Source: Microbacterium sediminis (lineage in GTDB: Bacteria > Actinomycetota > Actinomycetes > Actinomycetales > Microbacteriaceae). Taken from it: 64,000 bases of DNA. The stretch's first letter is position 1, and each line of letters begins with the position of its first letter. A program made the position numbers and the translations under genes. The stretch lies in NCBI RefSeq assembly GCF_004564075.1, contig NZ_CP038256.1, positions 1,860,001 to 1,924,000 of the forward strand, in the 5' to 3' direction. Of the stretch, positions 1 through 9,800 are shown piece by piece. The notes under the pieces are model-generated. The model saw nothing but the letters and a program-made list of their open reading frames with translations. It was not told the DNA's origin and searched no databases.

Positions 1-19
1 CAGGGTCGTGTCAGTCATG
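1..19 (-). CDS. 5' end of an unidentified gene (truncated by window edge)
   Basis: Only the first six codons (MTDTTL) lie in the window; the rest is off the left edge. The ATG is preceded by a strong AGGAGGAG Shine-Dalgarno about six bases upstream, and a TACAAT hexamer lies further upstream, so this is a real gene start. In related actinobacteria the gene next to this dipeptidase is often the iron-sulfur insertion protein ErpA, but six residues cannot show that, so no function is assigned. Confidence 0.55.
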
Positions 20-71
20 ACGCTCTCCTCCTCGGGCCCCGCCGACGGACGGCTCAGGGCGATTCCGTTCG

Positions 72-77
72 ATTGTA
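72..77 (-). promoter_or_regulatory. candidate -10 hexamer for the leftmost gene
   Basis: On the minus strand the sequence reads GGATACAATCG; TACAAT fits the actinobacterial sigma-A -10 pattern TAnnnT and lies about 53 bases before the start codon at position 19. I see no convincing -35 hexamer 16-18 bases upstream, so this is a tentative promoter. Confidence 0.35.
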
Positions 78-110
78 TCCGCGCCGCCTGGGGACGGGCG
101 CTGTTTCCGA

Positions 111-1505
111 TCAGTCCTGGCGCGCGTTCATGCGGCCGAGCAGCAGCGTCTCGCTGATGACCGCATGCCGGAACGTGTCGAGGTGCAGGGACTCGTTGGG
201 GCTATGCGCCCGCGCGTGCGGGTCCTCCACGCCCGTGACGAGGATCTGCGCGCCCGGGTAGCGCTGCACGAGGTCGGCGATGAACGGGATCGAGCCGCCG
301 ACGCCGTAGTCCACCGGGTCCTTGCCGTAGCCGTCGCGCATCGCGTCGCGCGCGGCCTCGACCGCCCACCCGCTCGTGTCGACGAGGAAGCCGTCGCCGC
401 AGTCGACCTCGCCGAAGGTGAGCTGCGCGCCGAACGTGTTGTGCGCCTCGAGGTGGGCCTTGATCGCCTCGTACGCGGCCGTGGCGTCCTGGCCGGGGGC
501 GATGCGAGCACTGACGACGACCGTGACCTCGGGCGAGAGCGTGTTGGAGGCGGCCGCGACGCTCGTGTGGTCGATGCCGGTGACGGTGATCGACGGCTTG
601 TTCCAGATGCGCGAGAGGATCGTGCCGTCGCCGATCGGTGTGACGCCGTCGAGCAGGCCGGTCTCGGCGCGCAGCGTCGCCTCGTCGTACTGCGGCGTCT
701 CGGCGTCGCGGACGGTCAGCCCCGCCACGGCGACCGAGCCGTTGTCGTTCCACAGGGTCGAGAGCAGCTTGATCGTCGCGAGCATCGCGTCGGGGATCGC
801 GCCGCCGAACATGCCGGAGTGCGAGGCGTGGTCGAGCGTGCGCACCTTCAGGTGGAACTTGGCGTTGCCGCGCAGCGAGACCGTGACGGCCGGCGTCTCG
901 GAGTCCCAGTTGCCGGAGTCGGCGACGACGATCACGTCGGAGCGCATCGCCTCGGCGTTGTCCTCGAGGAACTGCGTGAAGGAGCGGGAGCCGAACTCCT
1001 CCTCCCCCTCGATGTAGAGCACGATGCCGAGGTCCAGGTCGGAGCCGATCGTCTCCTGCAGCGCCCGCAGCGACGCGATGTGCGCCATGACGCCGGCCTT
1101 GTCGTCGGCGGCGCCGCGCCCGTAGAGCCGGCCGTCGCGCACCGTGGGCTCGAACGGCGGGGTCTCCCACAGGGCGTCGTCGCCCGGGGGCTGCACATCG
1201 TGGTGGGCATAGAGCATGACGGTGGGGCGGCCGTTGCGCGCGGCGCGCGTGGCGAGGATGCCGGGCTGGCCGACCTCGTCGGTGCCGGGGATCGCCGCGC
1301 GGTGGATGCGGACCTCGTCGAAGACGCCCGTGTCGCGCGCGAGCTGCGCGATGGCCTCCGCGCTGCGGACGAGCTGGTCCTGGTCGAACGCGGGCCAGGC
1401 GATGCCCGGGATCCGCACGAGCCGTCCGAGGTCGGCGAGCGCGGCGGAGATCCCTCCTTCCGCGGCGTCGACGAGCTTCTGATCCGGAGTCGGCGTGGAG
1501 GTCAT
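111..1505 (-). CDS. M20 family dipeptidase / metallopeptidase
   Basis: This 464-residue protein is a cytosolic zinc-dependent peptidase of the M20 family (carboxypeptidase G2/ArgE/DapE superfamily), expected to hydrolyse dipeptides or N-acyl amino acids. The metal-site motifs are in order: YAHHDVQPPGD (first His with the following Asp), GRLYGRGAADDKAG (bridging Asp), IEGEEEFGS (catalytic Glu pair), VVADSGNWD, and a C-terminal ARAHSPNESL His. The dimerisation insert with HSGMFGG lies between. The length is normal for the 450-470 aa actinobacterial members. It is divergent from the DUF3043 gene, leaving about 70 bases for both promoters. The substrate cannot be told from sequence. Confidence 0.92.
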   Translation of the reverse strand: MTSTPTPDQKLVDAAEGGISAALADLGRLVRIPGIAWPAFDQDQLVRSAEAIAQLARDTGVFDEVRIHRAAIPGTDEVGQPGILATRAARNGRPTVMLYAHHDVQPPGDDALWETPPFEPTVRDGRLYGRGAADDKAGVMAHIASLRALQETIGSDLDLGIVLYIEGEEEFGSRSFTQFLEDNAEAMRSDVIVVADSGNWDSETPAVTVSLRGNAKFHLKVRTLDHASHSGMFGGAIPDAMLATIKLLSTLWNDNGSVAVAGLTVRDAETPQYDEATLRAETGLLDGVTPIGDGTILSRIWNKPSITVTGIDHTSVAAASNTLSPEVTVVVSARIAPGQDATAAYEAIKAHLEAHNTFGAQLTFGEVDCGDGFLVDTSGWAVEAARDAMRDGYGKDPVDYGVGGSIPFIADLVQRYPGAQILVTGVEDPHARAHSPNESLHLDTFRHAVISETLLLGRMNARQD

Positions 1506-1576
1506 GCGGGTATCCTATGGCGATACGCCGCGCCGCTTCTGGGCCGCGGCTCCCGATCGATCCCGAGGTGCTTCCC

Positions 1577-2137
1577 GTGGCCAACACCCCCGCGCCCGCC
1601 GACGACGACGCGTCGACGACGACCGTCGGCAAGGGCCGTCCCACCCCCTCCCGCGCCGAGCGCGAGGCCGCTCGCCGGCGCCCGCTCGTCGCCAACACCA
1701 AGGAGGCGCGACAGCGCGCCCGCGCCGAGCTGCGCGAGCGCCAGGACCGCGCGCGCATCGGCATGGCCAACGGCGAGGAGAAGTACCTGCCACCGAAGGA
1801 CAAGGGCCCGCAGCGCCGCTGGGTGCGCGACTACACCGACGCCGGCTGGCACATCGGCGAGCTGCTCATGCCGCTGCTGATCGTCGTGCTCATCGTGACG
1901 ATGTTCCTTCCGCTGGAGTTCCAGTTCTACGGGATGATGGGCCTCTGGATCTTCGTGGCGCTCACCGTCGCCGACATGATCATCCTGTCCAACACCGTCA
2001 AGAAGAAGGCGGCCGACAAGTTCGGCAAGGACAAGCGCGAGAAGGGCCTGGGCTGGTACGCCGCCATGCGCTCCGTGCAGATGCGCTGGATGCGCCTGCC
2101 CAAGCCGCAGGTCAAGCGCGGTCAGTACCCCGCCTGA
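1577..2137 (+). CDS. DUF3043 membrane protein
   Basis: A conserved actinobacterial protein of unknown function. The N-terminal half is hydrophilic and basic (about 90 residues rich in Arg/Lys, with GKGRPTPSRAEREAARRRP and RPLVANTKEAR). Two hydrophobic helices follow (LLMPLLIVVLIVTMFLPLEF and GMMGLWIFVALTVADMIIL), then a basic tail, so it is probably an inner-membrane protein with both ends cytoplasmic. I chose the GTG at 1577 because GAGG sits eight bases upstream and VANTPAP resembles family N-termini. An in-frame ATG at 1517 has no visible ribosome site and would add 20 residues. It ends convergently with pyrD. Confidence 0.8.
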   Translation: MANTPAPADDDASTTTVGKGRPTPSRAEREAARRRPLVANTKEARQRARAELRERQDRARIGMANGEEKYLPPKDKGPQRRWVRDYTDAGWHIGELLMPLLIVVLIVTMFLPLEFQFYGMMGLWIFVALTVADMIILSNTVKKKAADKFGKDKREKGLGWYAAMRSVQMRWMRLPKPQVKRGQYPA

Positions 2138-2150
2138 CGCGTCCGACGCG

Positions 2151-2181
2151 ACCGCCCCGGTGATCTGCGGATCCCGGGGCG
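2151..2181. terminator. candidate terminator hairpin after DUF3043
   Basis: CGCCCCGG and CCGGGGCG form an eight-base inverted repeat 14 bases after the DUF3043 stop codon. It lacks a long T-tract but is well placed between two convergent genes. Confidence 0.5.
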
Positions 2182-2200
2182 TTCGTCGTTGCGGGGCAAA

Positions 2201-2260
2201 TCCGCAAGTCTGTGTGAAGTCCGGGCGTCCGAACGCGCGGAGTTGACACAGACTTGCGGA
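2201..2260. repeat. 15-bp perfect inverted repeat between convergent DUF3043 and pyrD
   Basis: TCCGCAAGTCTGTGT at 2201-2215 is exactly complementary to 2246-2260, with a 30-base loop. The right arm ends one base before the pyrD stop codon. It may act as a terminator for pyrD, a protein site, or be a dispersed intergenic repeat; the sequence alone does not decide. Confidence 0.7.
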
Positions 2261-2261
2261 C

Positions 2262-3281
2262 TCAGCGGCGGGCGAGGCCGCGGTTGATCTGGCGGGCCCA
2301 GAACGGACCGCGGTAGAGGAACGCCGTGTAGCCCTGCGTGAGCGTGGCGCCGGCGTCGAGGCGCTCGCGCACGTCGTCGGCGGTCTCGATGCCGCCCACC
2401 GAGATCACGCAGAACCCGGGATCGGGCGCCGCGGCGCGGATCAGGCGCAGCACCTCGAGCGAGCGCGCCTTCAGGGGGGCGCCCGAGAGGCCGCCGGCCC
2501 CGGCCGCCTCGACGGTGGCGGGGTCGGTGGCGAGCCCGTCGCGACCGATCGTGGTGTTCGTCGCGATGATCCCGGCGAGGCCGAGGTCGACGGCCATCGC
2601 GGTGATCGCCGAGACCTCGTCGTCGGGCAGGTCGGGGGCGATCTTCACCAGCAGCGGCGTCGAGCCGGCCGCGGCCTTGACCGCCTCGAGCAGCGGGCGC
2701 AGGGTCTCGACGGCCTGCAGCCCACGCAGGCCCGGGGTGTTCGGGGACGAGACGTTGACGGCGAGGTAGTCGGACAGCGGCGCGAGCATCCTCGCGCTGG
2801 CGACGTAGTCGGCGGTGGCGTCGTCGACGTCGACGACGCGGCTCTTGCCGATGTTCGCACCGACGACCGCTCCCCCGCGGCGCAGCCGCGCGAGCCGGCG
2901 GGCCGCGGCCTCGGCGCCGCGGTTGTTGAACCCCATGCGGTTGATGACGGCGCGGTCCGGCACGAGCCGGAACAGCCGCGGCTTCGGGTTGCCGTCCTGC
3001 GGGATCGCGGTGACGGTGCCGATCTCGACGTGCCCGAAGCCGAGGGCGTCGAGGCCCCGCACGCCCACGGCGTTCTTGTCGAAGCCGGCCGCCACGCCGA
3101 ACGGCGAGGGGAAGCGCACGCCGAGCGCCTCGACGGCGAGGGACGGATCGGGACGGGTGACGGCGCGGACGATCGGCGCCAGGGGCGCGCTGCCAAGCAC
3201 GCGGATCACGGCCATGCCGAGGTGGTGGGCGGTCTCGGGGTCGAGGCGCGAGAGCACGGTGCGGAACAGCAGCGGGTACAT
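2262..3281 (-). CDS. pyrD: dihydroorotate dehydrogenase (quinone), class 2
   Basis: This 339-residue FMN enzyme oxidises dihydroorotate to orotate in pyrimidine synthesis and passes electrons to the membrane quinone pool. The N-terminal [20 protein letters not shown] is the amphipathic membrane-binding helix typical of class 2. Family motifs include GFDKNAVGVRGL, GHVEIGTVTAIPQDGN, NRMGFNNRGAEA, LAVNVSSPNTPGLR with the catalytic Ser region, LLVKIAPDL, and the FMN phosphate site ISVGGIETADDV. The stop of nrdR and this ATG share one base (TGATG), which indicates translational coupling. Confidence 0.96.
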   Translation of the reverse strand: MYPLLFRTVLSRLDPETAHHLGMAVIRVLGSAPLAPIVRAVTRPDPSLAVEALGVRFPSPFGVAAGFDKNAVGVRGLDALGFGHVEIGTVTAIPQDGNPKPRLFRLVPDRAVINRMGFNNRGAEAAARRLARLRRGGAVVGANIGKSRVVDVDDATADYVASARMLAPLSDYLAVNVSSPNTPGLRGLQAVETLRPLLEAVKAAAGSTPLLVKIAPDLPDDEVSAITAMAVDLGLAGIIATNTTIGRDGLATDPATVEAAGAGGLSGAPLKARSLEVLRLIRAAAPDPGFCVISVGGIETADDVRERLDAGATLTQGYTAFLYRGPFWARQINRGLARR

Positions 3282-3763
3282 CACGCCTCCGCCGGCACGT
3301 CGCCGCCGGGGCGGCCCGCGTGGTCGGCGCGCAGGTCGGCGATCGCCGCCTCGAAGTCCTCGAGCGACTCGAACGCCTGGTAGACGCTGGCGTAGCGCAG
3401 GTAGGCGACCTCGTCGAGCTCGCGCAGCGGCCCCAGCGTGGCCAGGCCGATCTCGTTCGCGTCGATCTGGCTGAGGCCCGTCTGGCGCACGGCCTCCTCG
3501 ACCTTCTGCGCGAGCAGCGCGAGGTCGGCGTCGGTCACGGGGCGGCCCTGGCAGGCCTTGCGCACGCCCGCCATCACCTTGTCGCGGCTGAACGGCTCGA
3601 CGGCGCCGGAGCGCTTGATCACGTTCAGGCTCGAGGTCTCGATCGTCGAGAACCGCTTGCCGCACTGCGGGCATTGCCGCCGGCGACGGATCGAGAGGCC
3701 GTCGTCGCTCGTGCGCGAGTCGATGACGCGGGAATCGGGGTTGCGGCAGAAGGGACAGTGCAT
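3281..3763 (-). CDS. nrdR: transcriptional repressor NrdR
   Basis: NrdR is an ATP/dATP-sensing repressor of ribonucleotide reductase operons. The 160-residue protein has the full architecture: an N-terminal zinc ribbon with MHCPFC and [15 protein letters not shown] (four cysteines), then the ATP-cone domain from about residue 46 ([24 protein letters not shown]) to about 136 ([15 protein letters not shown]). The last 24 residues are a hydrophilic tail. It lies 12 bases after hisD and overlaps pyrD. Its targets, the nrd operons, are not in this window. Confidence 0.96.
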   Translation of the reverse strand: MHCPFCRNPDSRVIDSRTSDDGLSIRRRRQCPQCGKRFSTIETSSLNVIKRSGAVEPFSRDKVMAGVRKACQGRPVTDADLALLAQKVEEAVRQTGLSQIDANEIGLATLGPLRELDEVAYLRYASVYQAFESLEDFEAAIADLRADHAGRPGGDVPAEA

Positions 3764-3775
3764 AGCCCGTCCAGC

Positions 3776-5107
3776 CTACGCGCCGCCGCCTGCGGCCCCG
3801 CCGGGCGCCGTGAAGCGCGCGACGACCGCCTCGCCGTGCGCGGGCAGGGCCTCGGAGGCCGAGAGCGCGACGATGCCGTCGCGCACCTGCGCCAGGGCCT
3901 CGCGGTCGTACTCGATCAGCTGCTGCGGGCGCAGGAACGTGGCGGCCCCGAGACCGGCCGCGTAGCGGGCCTGTCCCCCGGTGGGGAGCACGTGGTTCGA
4001 GCCGGAGAGGTAGTCGCCCAGGCTCACGGGTGCGTAGGGGCCGATGAACAGCGCGCCCGCGCTCGTGTAGCGCGCGGCGGCGGCCGGCGCATCGACGAGG
4101 TGGAGCTCGAGGTGCTCGGGGGCGTACGCGTTGCTGAACGCCTCGGCGGCGGCGGCATCGTCGACGAGCACGATCGCGGACTGCTCCCCCGCCAGCGCGG
4201 TGGCGACGCGCTCGCGATGGCGCGTGGCCGCGGCGACCTCGGCCACCTCGCGCTCGACCGCGGCGGCGAGCTCGGCCGACGTCGTCACGAGGACGGCCGA
4301 CGCCTGCTCGTCGTGCTCGGCCTGGCTGACGAGGTCGTACGCGATCAGCCGCGCGTCGCCGGACTCGTCGGCGACGATGAGGATCTCGGTCGCGCCGGCC
4401 TCCGAGTCGGTGCCGACCACGCCCGCGACGGCGCGCTTGGCGGCGGCGACGAAGTTGTTGCCGGGTCCGGTGACGACGTCGACGGGGTCCAGCCCGAGCG
4501 AGGCGACACCGTAGGCGAGCGCGCCGATCGCGCCGGCGCCGCCCATCGCGTACACCTCCGTCACGCCGAGCAGGCCGGCGGCGGCGAGGATCGTCGGGTG
4601 GACCCGGCCGTCGAACTCGGCCTGCGGCGGCGAGGCCAGCGCGATGCTGCCCACGCCGGCCACCTGGGCGGGAACGACGTTCATGACCACGCTCGAGGGA
4701 TAGACGGCCTTGCCGCCGGGAACGTACACGCCCACGCGCGAGACCGGCTGCCACCGCTGCGTCACCCGGGCGCCGGGGCCGATCTCGGTGACCCGCGGCG
4801 CGGGCACCTGTGCGGCCGAGGCCTGCCGCACGCGACGGATCGACTCCTCCAGCGCGGCACGGACCTGCGGGTCGAGCCCGTCGATCGCCTCGGCGATATG
4901 CGCGGCCGGGACGCGGACGGCGTGCCCGGCGACGCGGTCGAACCGCTCCGCCTGCTCGCGCAGCGACGCCTCGCCGCGGGCGCGGACGTCGTCGACGATC
5001 TCGGCCGCGGCATGCAGCGCCGCCGCCCGCGCCTCGGTGGCGCGGGGCACGGCGGCGAGCAGCTCGGCGGGACTCAGGGTGCGACCACGCAGGTCGATCG
5101 TGCGCAT
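3776..5107 (-). CDS. hisD: histidinol dehydrogenase
   Basis: This 443-residue zinc enzyme performs the last two steps of histidine synthesis, histidinol to histidine with NAD+. Recognisable blocks include VGVYVPGGKAVYPSSVVMN, VYAMGGAGAIGALAYG, VVTGPGNNFVAAAKR, ILIVADESGDARLIAYDLV, SQAEHDEQASAVLVT and the C-terminal LSGSNHVLPTGGQARY. I start it at MRTIDLRG because AGAGGA lies five bases upstream and this N-terminus fits the family; in-frame starts further upstream lack support. No other his genes are adjacent, as is common when hisD is separated from the rest of the pathway. Confidence 0.96.
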   Translation of the reverse strand: MRTIDLRGRTLSPAELLAAVPRATEARAAALHAAAEIVDDVRARGEASLREQAERFDRVAGHAVRVPAAHIAEAIDGLDPQVRAALEESIRRVRQASAAQVPAPRVTEIGPGARVTQRWQPVSRVGVYVPGGKAVYPSSVVMNVVPAQVAGVGSIALASPPQAEFDGRVHPTILAAAGLLGVTEVYAMGGAGAIGALAYGVASLGLDPVDVVTGPGNNFVAAAKRAVAGVVGTDSEAGATEILIVADESGDARLIAYDLVSQAEHDEQASAVLVTTSAELAAAVEREVAEVAAATRHRERVATALAGEQSAIVLVDDAAAAEAFSNAYAPEHLELHLVDAPAAAARYTSAGALFIGPYAPVSLGDYLSGSNHVLPTGGQARYAAGLGAATFLRPQQLIEYDREALAQVRDGIVALSASEALPAHGEAVVARFTAPGGAAGGGA

Positions 5108-5129
5108 GTGTTCCTCTGCGGGGACGGGC

Positions 5130-6773
5130 TCAGCCGCGGGTGACGTCGGCGGTGTCGAACAGGAAGCCGACACGGCCGTCATCGTGGCGGACGACGAAGA
5201 CGTCGCCGCGCTCCTCGAGCACGAGCGCCCACGCGGTCGGGCCGATCCGGAACAGCGGCGCGCCGGTCTCGTCGACGACGTCGCGCTCGGTCGGGGCGAG
5301 CGCCCAGAACGGCTGGTTGTTGGTGACGGGGCGCGCGGCCGGGCTTGTCGGGACGGCGCTCGTGGCCGGCTCGGCCTGCTCGCTCTCGGCCTGCGGCGCG
5401 GCGGACTCGGGCGCCTCGGCCGGGGCCTCGGAGGCCGCGACCGACGCGACGGCCTGGGCGGTCTCGTCGGTCGCGAGCTCGGCGGCCGGATCGGGGGCCA
5501 CCTCGGTCGATCGGGCGAGGGTCTGTGCCGCCGCCGAGCTGTCGAAGTCGTCGTCGGCGGTGGCGCTCATGCGGCGGTAGGCCGGCGCGGCGGGCTCGTC
5601 GCCGCCGAAGGTCGGCGAGATCCCCGTGCCCGCGTGCTCGCCGGCCGGACGCGCCGCGGCGCTCTCGGGGTTCGCGGCCTGGTCGGTGGCCTCGTCGACG
5701 GGCTGCGCGGCCGCCGGCGCGGGGTCCGCGGCCGGAGCGGGCGGCGTCACGACCTCGGCCTGACCGTAGCCGCCCTGGCCCTGCGCCGGGTCGAAGCCCT
5801 GCGGCTGCGGCGTGCCGTAGCCCTGGCCCTGAGCCTGACCCTGCGCGGGGTCGTAACCCTGACCCTGCGCGGGGTCGTAGCCCTGGGGCTGCGGCGGGTA
5901 CGGCGCGTACTGGCCGTAGCCCTGGGGCGCGCCGTAGGCGGGCTGGCCGTACGGCTGCTGCCCGTACGGCTGCCCGCCGTAGGGCTGACCGGGCTGCTGG
6001 CCGTACGGCTGGGCGCCGGGCTGCTGCTGGCCATAGGGGTAGGGCGCACCGTACTGCTGGCCGGCAGCGGGCTGCTGCCCCTGGCCGGGCCACGCGGCCG
6101 CCGGCTCGGGCTTGGGCGCGCGCGGCTTCTGGATCACGCGCCGGACGGGACGGGCCGCGCGCGTCGCGGGGACCTCGTCGCGCCCGTCGAAGTCGGCGCG
6201 GAACGGCGCCACGAACGGCGCGGCGACGGTGAAGAACACCCCGACGAGCGACACGATCGCCGACACCCACGCGACCCACGTGGGCTGGAAGACGGGGCCG
6301 CCGATGAACGGCAGCAGCTCCCCGAGCTGCGCGCCCAGCACGCTCAGGAAGATGACGGTGTGCCAGGCGACGATCGCGAAGGCCGAGAACGCGACGGAGG
6401 CGAACTGGTCGATGCTGAGCGACCCGATGCGCACGCCCGTGTGGGCGAGGCGCCGCGCAATGAGCAGCGACGTCGCGAGGATCAGCGCGAGCAGGGCCGC
6501 GATCTGGACGACGCCCTGACCCCACAGCGGTGCGTAGTCGCCCTCGACGACGCTGAAGAACGACAGCACGAAGAGGATCACGCCGGCGCCGATCACGAAC
6601 CACTCGCGCAGCGTGAACTTCCACAGTCCGGGCACGCCGCCGCCGGGCGCGGCGCCGTCGGACGGAGCCTCGGGCGAGATCGGCGCGGCGACGGTCGGCT
6701 CAGGGGCGGCGTACGGCTGCGGCGCGCTCGCGCCCTGCGGCCAGCTCTGCGGGGGGTAGCTGTTGTCGGACAC
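5130..6773 (-). CDS. four-TM membrane protein with Tyr/Gly/Gln/Pro low-complexity tract (unknown function)
   Basis: I do not recognise a named family. From a GTG start (AAGGGG about six bases upstream) the 547-residue protein has a proline-rich N-terminus, four hydrophobic helices at about residues 57-76, 86-107, 124-148 and 164-188, then a low-complexity region from about 228 to 340 built of PYGQQ, QPYG and three [12 protein letters not shown] units. An Ala/Glu/Pro-rich linker follows. The last 60 or so residues look folded ([53 protein letters not shown]). It lies between dnaE and hisD on the same strand, 22 bases before hisD. Topology predicts the tract and C-terminal domain are in the cytoplasm. 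Confidence 0.85.
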   Translation of the reverse strand: MSDNSYPPQSWPQGASAPQPYAAPEPTVAAPISPEAPSDGAAPGGGVPGLWKFTLREWFVIGAGVILFVLSFFSVVEGDYAPLWGQGVVQIAALLALILATSLLIARRLAHTGVRIGSLSIDQFASVAFSAFAIVAWHTVIFLSVLGAQLGELLPFIGGPVFQPTWVAWVSAIVSLVGVFFTVAAPFVAPFRADFDGRDEVPATRAARPVRRVIQKPRAPKPEPAAAWPGQGQQPAAGQQYGAPYPYGQQQPGAQPYGQQPGQPYGGQPYGQQPYGQPAYGAPQGYGQYAPYPPQPQGYDPAQGQGYDPAQGQAQGQGYGTPQPQGFDPAQGQGGYGQAEVVTPPAPAADPAPAAAQPVDEATDQAANPESAAARPAGEHAGTGISPTFGGDEPAAPAYRRMSATADDDFDSSAAAQTLARSTEVAPDPAAELATDETAQAVASVAASEAPAEAPESAAPQAESEQAEPATSAVPTSPAARPVTNNQPFWALAPTERDVVDETGAPLFRIGPTAWALVLEERGDVFVVRHDDGRVGFLFDTADVTRG

Positions 6774-6818
6774 GAGGTCCCCTTCTGATCGGCGAGCGTT
6801 CACTGTCGATCCTAACCG

Positions 6819-6834
6819 CGGGGCCACGGCCCCG
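6819..6834. terminator. short GC hairpin between dnaE and the membrane protein gene
   Basis: CGGGGCC and GGCCCCG form a tight inverted repeat 33 bases beyond the dnaE stop codon. It is short and has no T-tract, so it is only a weak terminator candidate. Confidence 0.3.
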
Positions 6835-6866
6835 ACATGGACGCGGAGGGGGCAGGACTGCCCGTC

Positions 6867-9800
6867 TCACCCCAGGCAGTGCGGCCCGAGGAGCGACTTG
6901 AGGTCGCCGAACAGGTCGGCGGTGATGCGCACGGGGCGCGGCACCTCGAACACCTTGGCGGTTCCGCCGCGATGCATCTTGAGGCGCACCTCGGTGTCGC
7001 CCGCGTGGCGCTCCAGCACGTCGGCGAGCTCCTGGACGAGCCGCTCGGTGGCCCGCTGCTCGGGCAGGAGCAGGGTGAGCGGCCCCGACACGTCGGTCGC
7101 GCCGACGTCGGGCGTGAACGCCGACTGGGCGTGGATGTTCAGGCCGTCGTCGCGCCGGGACACGCGCCCGCGCACCACGAGGATCGCGTCCTGCTGCAGG
7201 ATCGGCTGGAACTCCGTGTAGGTCTTGCCCATGAACATCACGGTGACCTCACCCTCGAAGTCCTCGATGGTGATCATGCCGTACGGGTTGCCGCTGGACT
7301 TCGCCACGCGGTGCTGGGCGCTGGTGACGAGTCCCGCGACCGTGACCTGATCGCCGTCGTCGATGTCTTCCGAGGCCAGCAGATCGTGGATCGTGATGCT
7401 GCGGTGCTTGGCGAGCGGCACCTCGAGGCCCGCGAGCGGATGGTCGGAGACGTAGAGGCCGAGCATCTCGCGCTCGAACGCGAGCTTGTCCTTCTTCGTG
7501 AACTCCGGCCGCTCCGGCACCTTCTGGGCGGTCTCGGGCTCGTCCCACAGGCTGTCGAAGTCGAAGCCAATGGCCCCCTGCGCCTCGTTCCGCTTGCGGT
7601 CGACCGACGCCTCGACCGCCTGCTCGTGGATCTCGAGCAGGGCGCGCCGCGTGGACCCCATCGAGTCGAAGGCGCCGGCCTTGATGAGCGACTCGACCGT
7701 GCGCTTGTTCGCCACGTGCATCGGCACGCGGTTGAGGAAGTCGTGGAAGCTCGTGTACGGACCGCTCTTGCGGGCCTCGATGATCCCGTCGACCACGTTC
7801 GATCCGACGTTGCGGATCGCGCCCAGGCCGAAGCGGATGTCGTCGCCGACGGCCGAGAAGAAGCCGATCGACTCCGACACATCGGGCTGGAGCACCTTGA
7901 TGCCCATGCGGCGGCACTCGTTGAGGTACATCGCGAGCTTGTCGCGCGAGTCGCCGACGCTGGTGAGCAGCGCGGCCATGTACTCGGCGGGATAGTGCGC
8001 CTTGAGGTACGCGGTCCAGTACGACACCACGCCGTAGGCCGCCGAGTGGGCTTTGTTGAACGCGTAGTCCGAGAACGGCAGCAGGATGTCCCAGAGCGCC
8101 TTGATGGCGCCCTCGCCGAAGCCGCGCTCCTTCATGCCGTTCGAGAAGCCCTCGTACTGCTTGTCGAGCTCGGACTTCTTCTTCTTGCCCATCGCGCGGC
8201 GCAGGATGTCGGCCTGACCGAGGCTGAACCCGGCGACCTTCTGCGCGATCGCCATCACCTGCTCCTGATAGATGATCAGGCCGTAGGTCGTGTCGAGGAT
8301 GTCGCGCAGGGGCTCCTCGAGCTCGGGGTGGATCGGCGTGATCTCCTGGAGCCCGTTCTTGCGCAGCGCGTAGTTCGTGTGGGAGTTCGCGCCCATCGGG
8401 CCCGGGCGGTAGAGCGCGATGACGGCCGAGATGTCCTCGAAGTTGTCGGGCTTCATGAGCCGCAGCAGCGAGCGCATCGGGCCGCCGTCGAGCTGGAACA
8501 CGCCGAGCGTGTCGCCCCGGGCGAGCAGGTTGTAGGCGGCACGGTCGTCGAGCGGCAGGTGCTCGAGGTCGACCTCCTCGCCGCGGTTGGCGCGGATGTT
8601 GTCGAGCGCGTCCGAGAGGATCGTCAGGTTGCGCAGCCCGAGGAAGTCCATCTTGATGAGGCCGAGCGCCTCGCAGGCCGGGTAGTCGAACTGCGTGACG
8701 ATCTGGCCGTCCTGCTCGCGGCGCATGATGGGGATGATGTCGATGAGCGGCTCGCTCGACATGATCACACCGGCCGCGTGCACGCCCCACTGGCGCTTGA
8801 GGCCCTCGAGCCCGACGGCGCGGTCGTAGACGGTCTTGGCCTCGGGGTCGGTCTCGATGAGCGCCCGGAACTCGCTGGCCTCCTTGTACCGCGGGTGCTC
8901 CGGGTTGAACATGCCGTCGAGGGGCATGTCCTTGCCCATCACGGCCGGCGGCATGGCCTTCGTCAGGCGCTCGCCCATGCTGAACGGGAAGCCGAGCACG
9001 CGGCCGGCGTCCTTGAGCGCCTGCTTGGACTTGATGGTGCCGTAGGTGACGATCTGGGCCACGCGCTCCGAGCCGTACTTGGCGGTCACGTAGTCGATCA
9101 CCTCGCCGCGGCGGCGGTCGTCGAAGTCGACGTCGAAGTCGGGCATCGAGACGCGGTCGGGGTTGAGGAAGCGCTCGAAGATGAGGCCGTGCTCGAGGGG
9201 ATCGAGATCGGTGATGCGCATCGCGTACGCGACCATCGAGCCCGCACCCGAGCCACGGCCGGGACCGACGCGGATGCCGTTGTCCTTGGCCCAGTTGATG
9301 AAGTCGGCCACGACGAGGAAGTAGCCCGGGAACCCCATCTGCAGGATGATGCCGGTCTCGTAGTTGGCCTGCTCGCGGACCCGGTCGGGGATGCCGTTCG
9401 GGTAGCGGTAGTGGAGGCCCTTCTCGACCTCCTTTATCAGCCAGCTCTCCTCGGTCTCGCCCTCGGGCACCGGGAACTTCGGCATGTAGTTCGCGCTCGT
9501 GTCGAACTCGACGTTGCACCGCTCCGCGATGAGCAGCGTGTTGTCGCAGGCCTCGGGGTGGTCGCGGAACAGCTGGCGCATCTCGGCGGCGGTCTTGACG
9601 TAATAGCCGTCGCCGTCGAACTTGAAGCGGTTCGGGTCGTCGAGGGTCGATCCCGACTGCACGCACAGCAGCGCCGCGTGGGCGTCGGCCTCGTGCTGGT
9701 GGGTGTAGTGCGAGTCGTTGGTCGCGACGAGCGGGATGTTCAGGTCCTTCGCCAGGCGCAGCAGATCGGTCATCACCCGGCGCTCGATGTCGAGACCGTG

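Noticed and set aside
2262..4754. An 830-codon minus-strand frame ending in pyrD
   Set aside because: Only the last 339 codons are PyrD with a proper start. The upstream part is an Arg-rich out-of-frame reading of nrdR and hisD.
5747..6050. Repeats in the PYGQ tract considered as a CRISPR array or minisatellite
   Set aside because: Units are of uneven length, in frame with the protein, lack unique spacers of constant size, and no cas gene is near.
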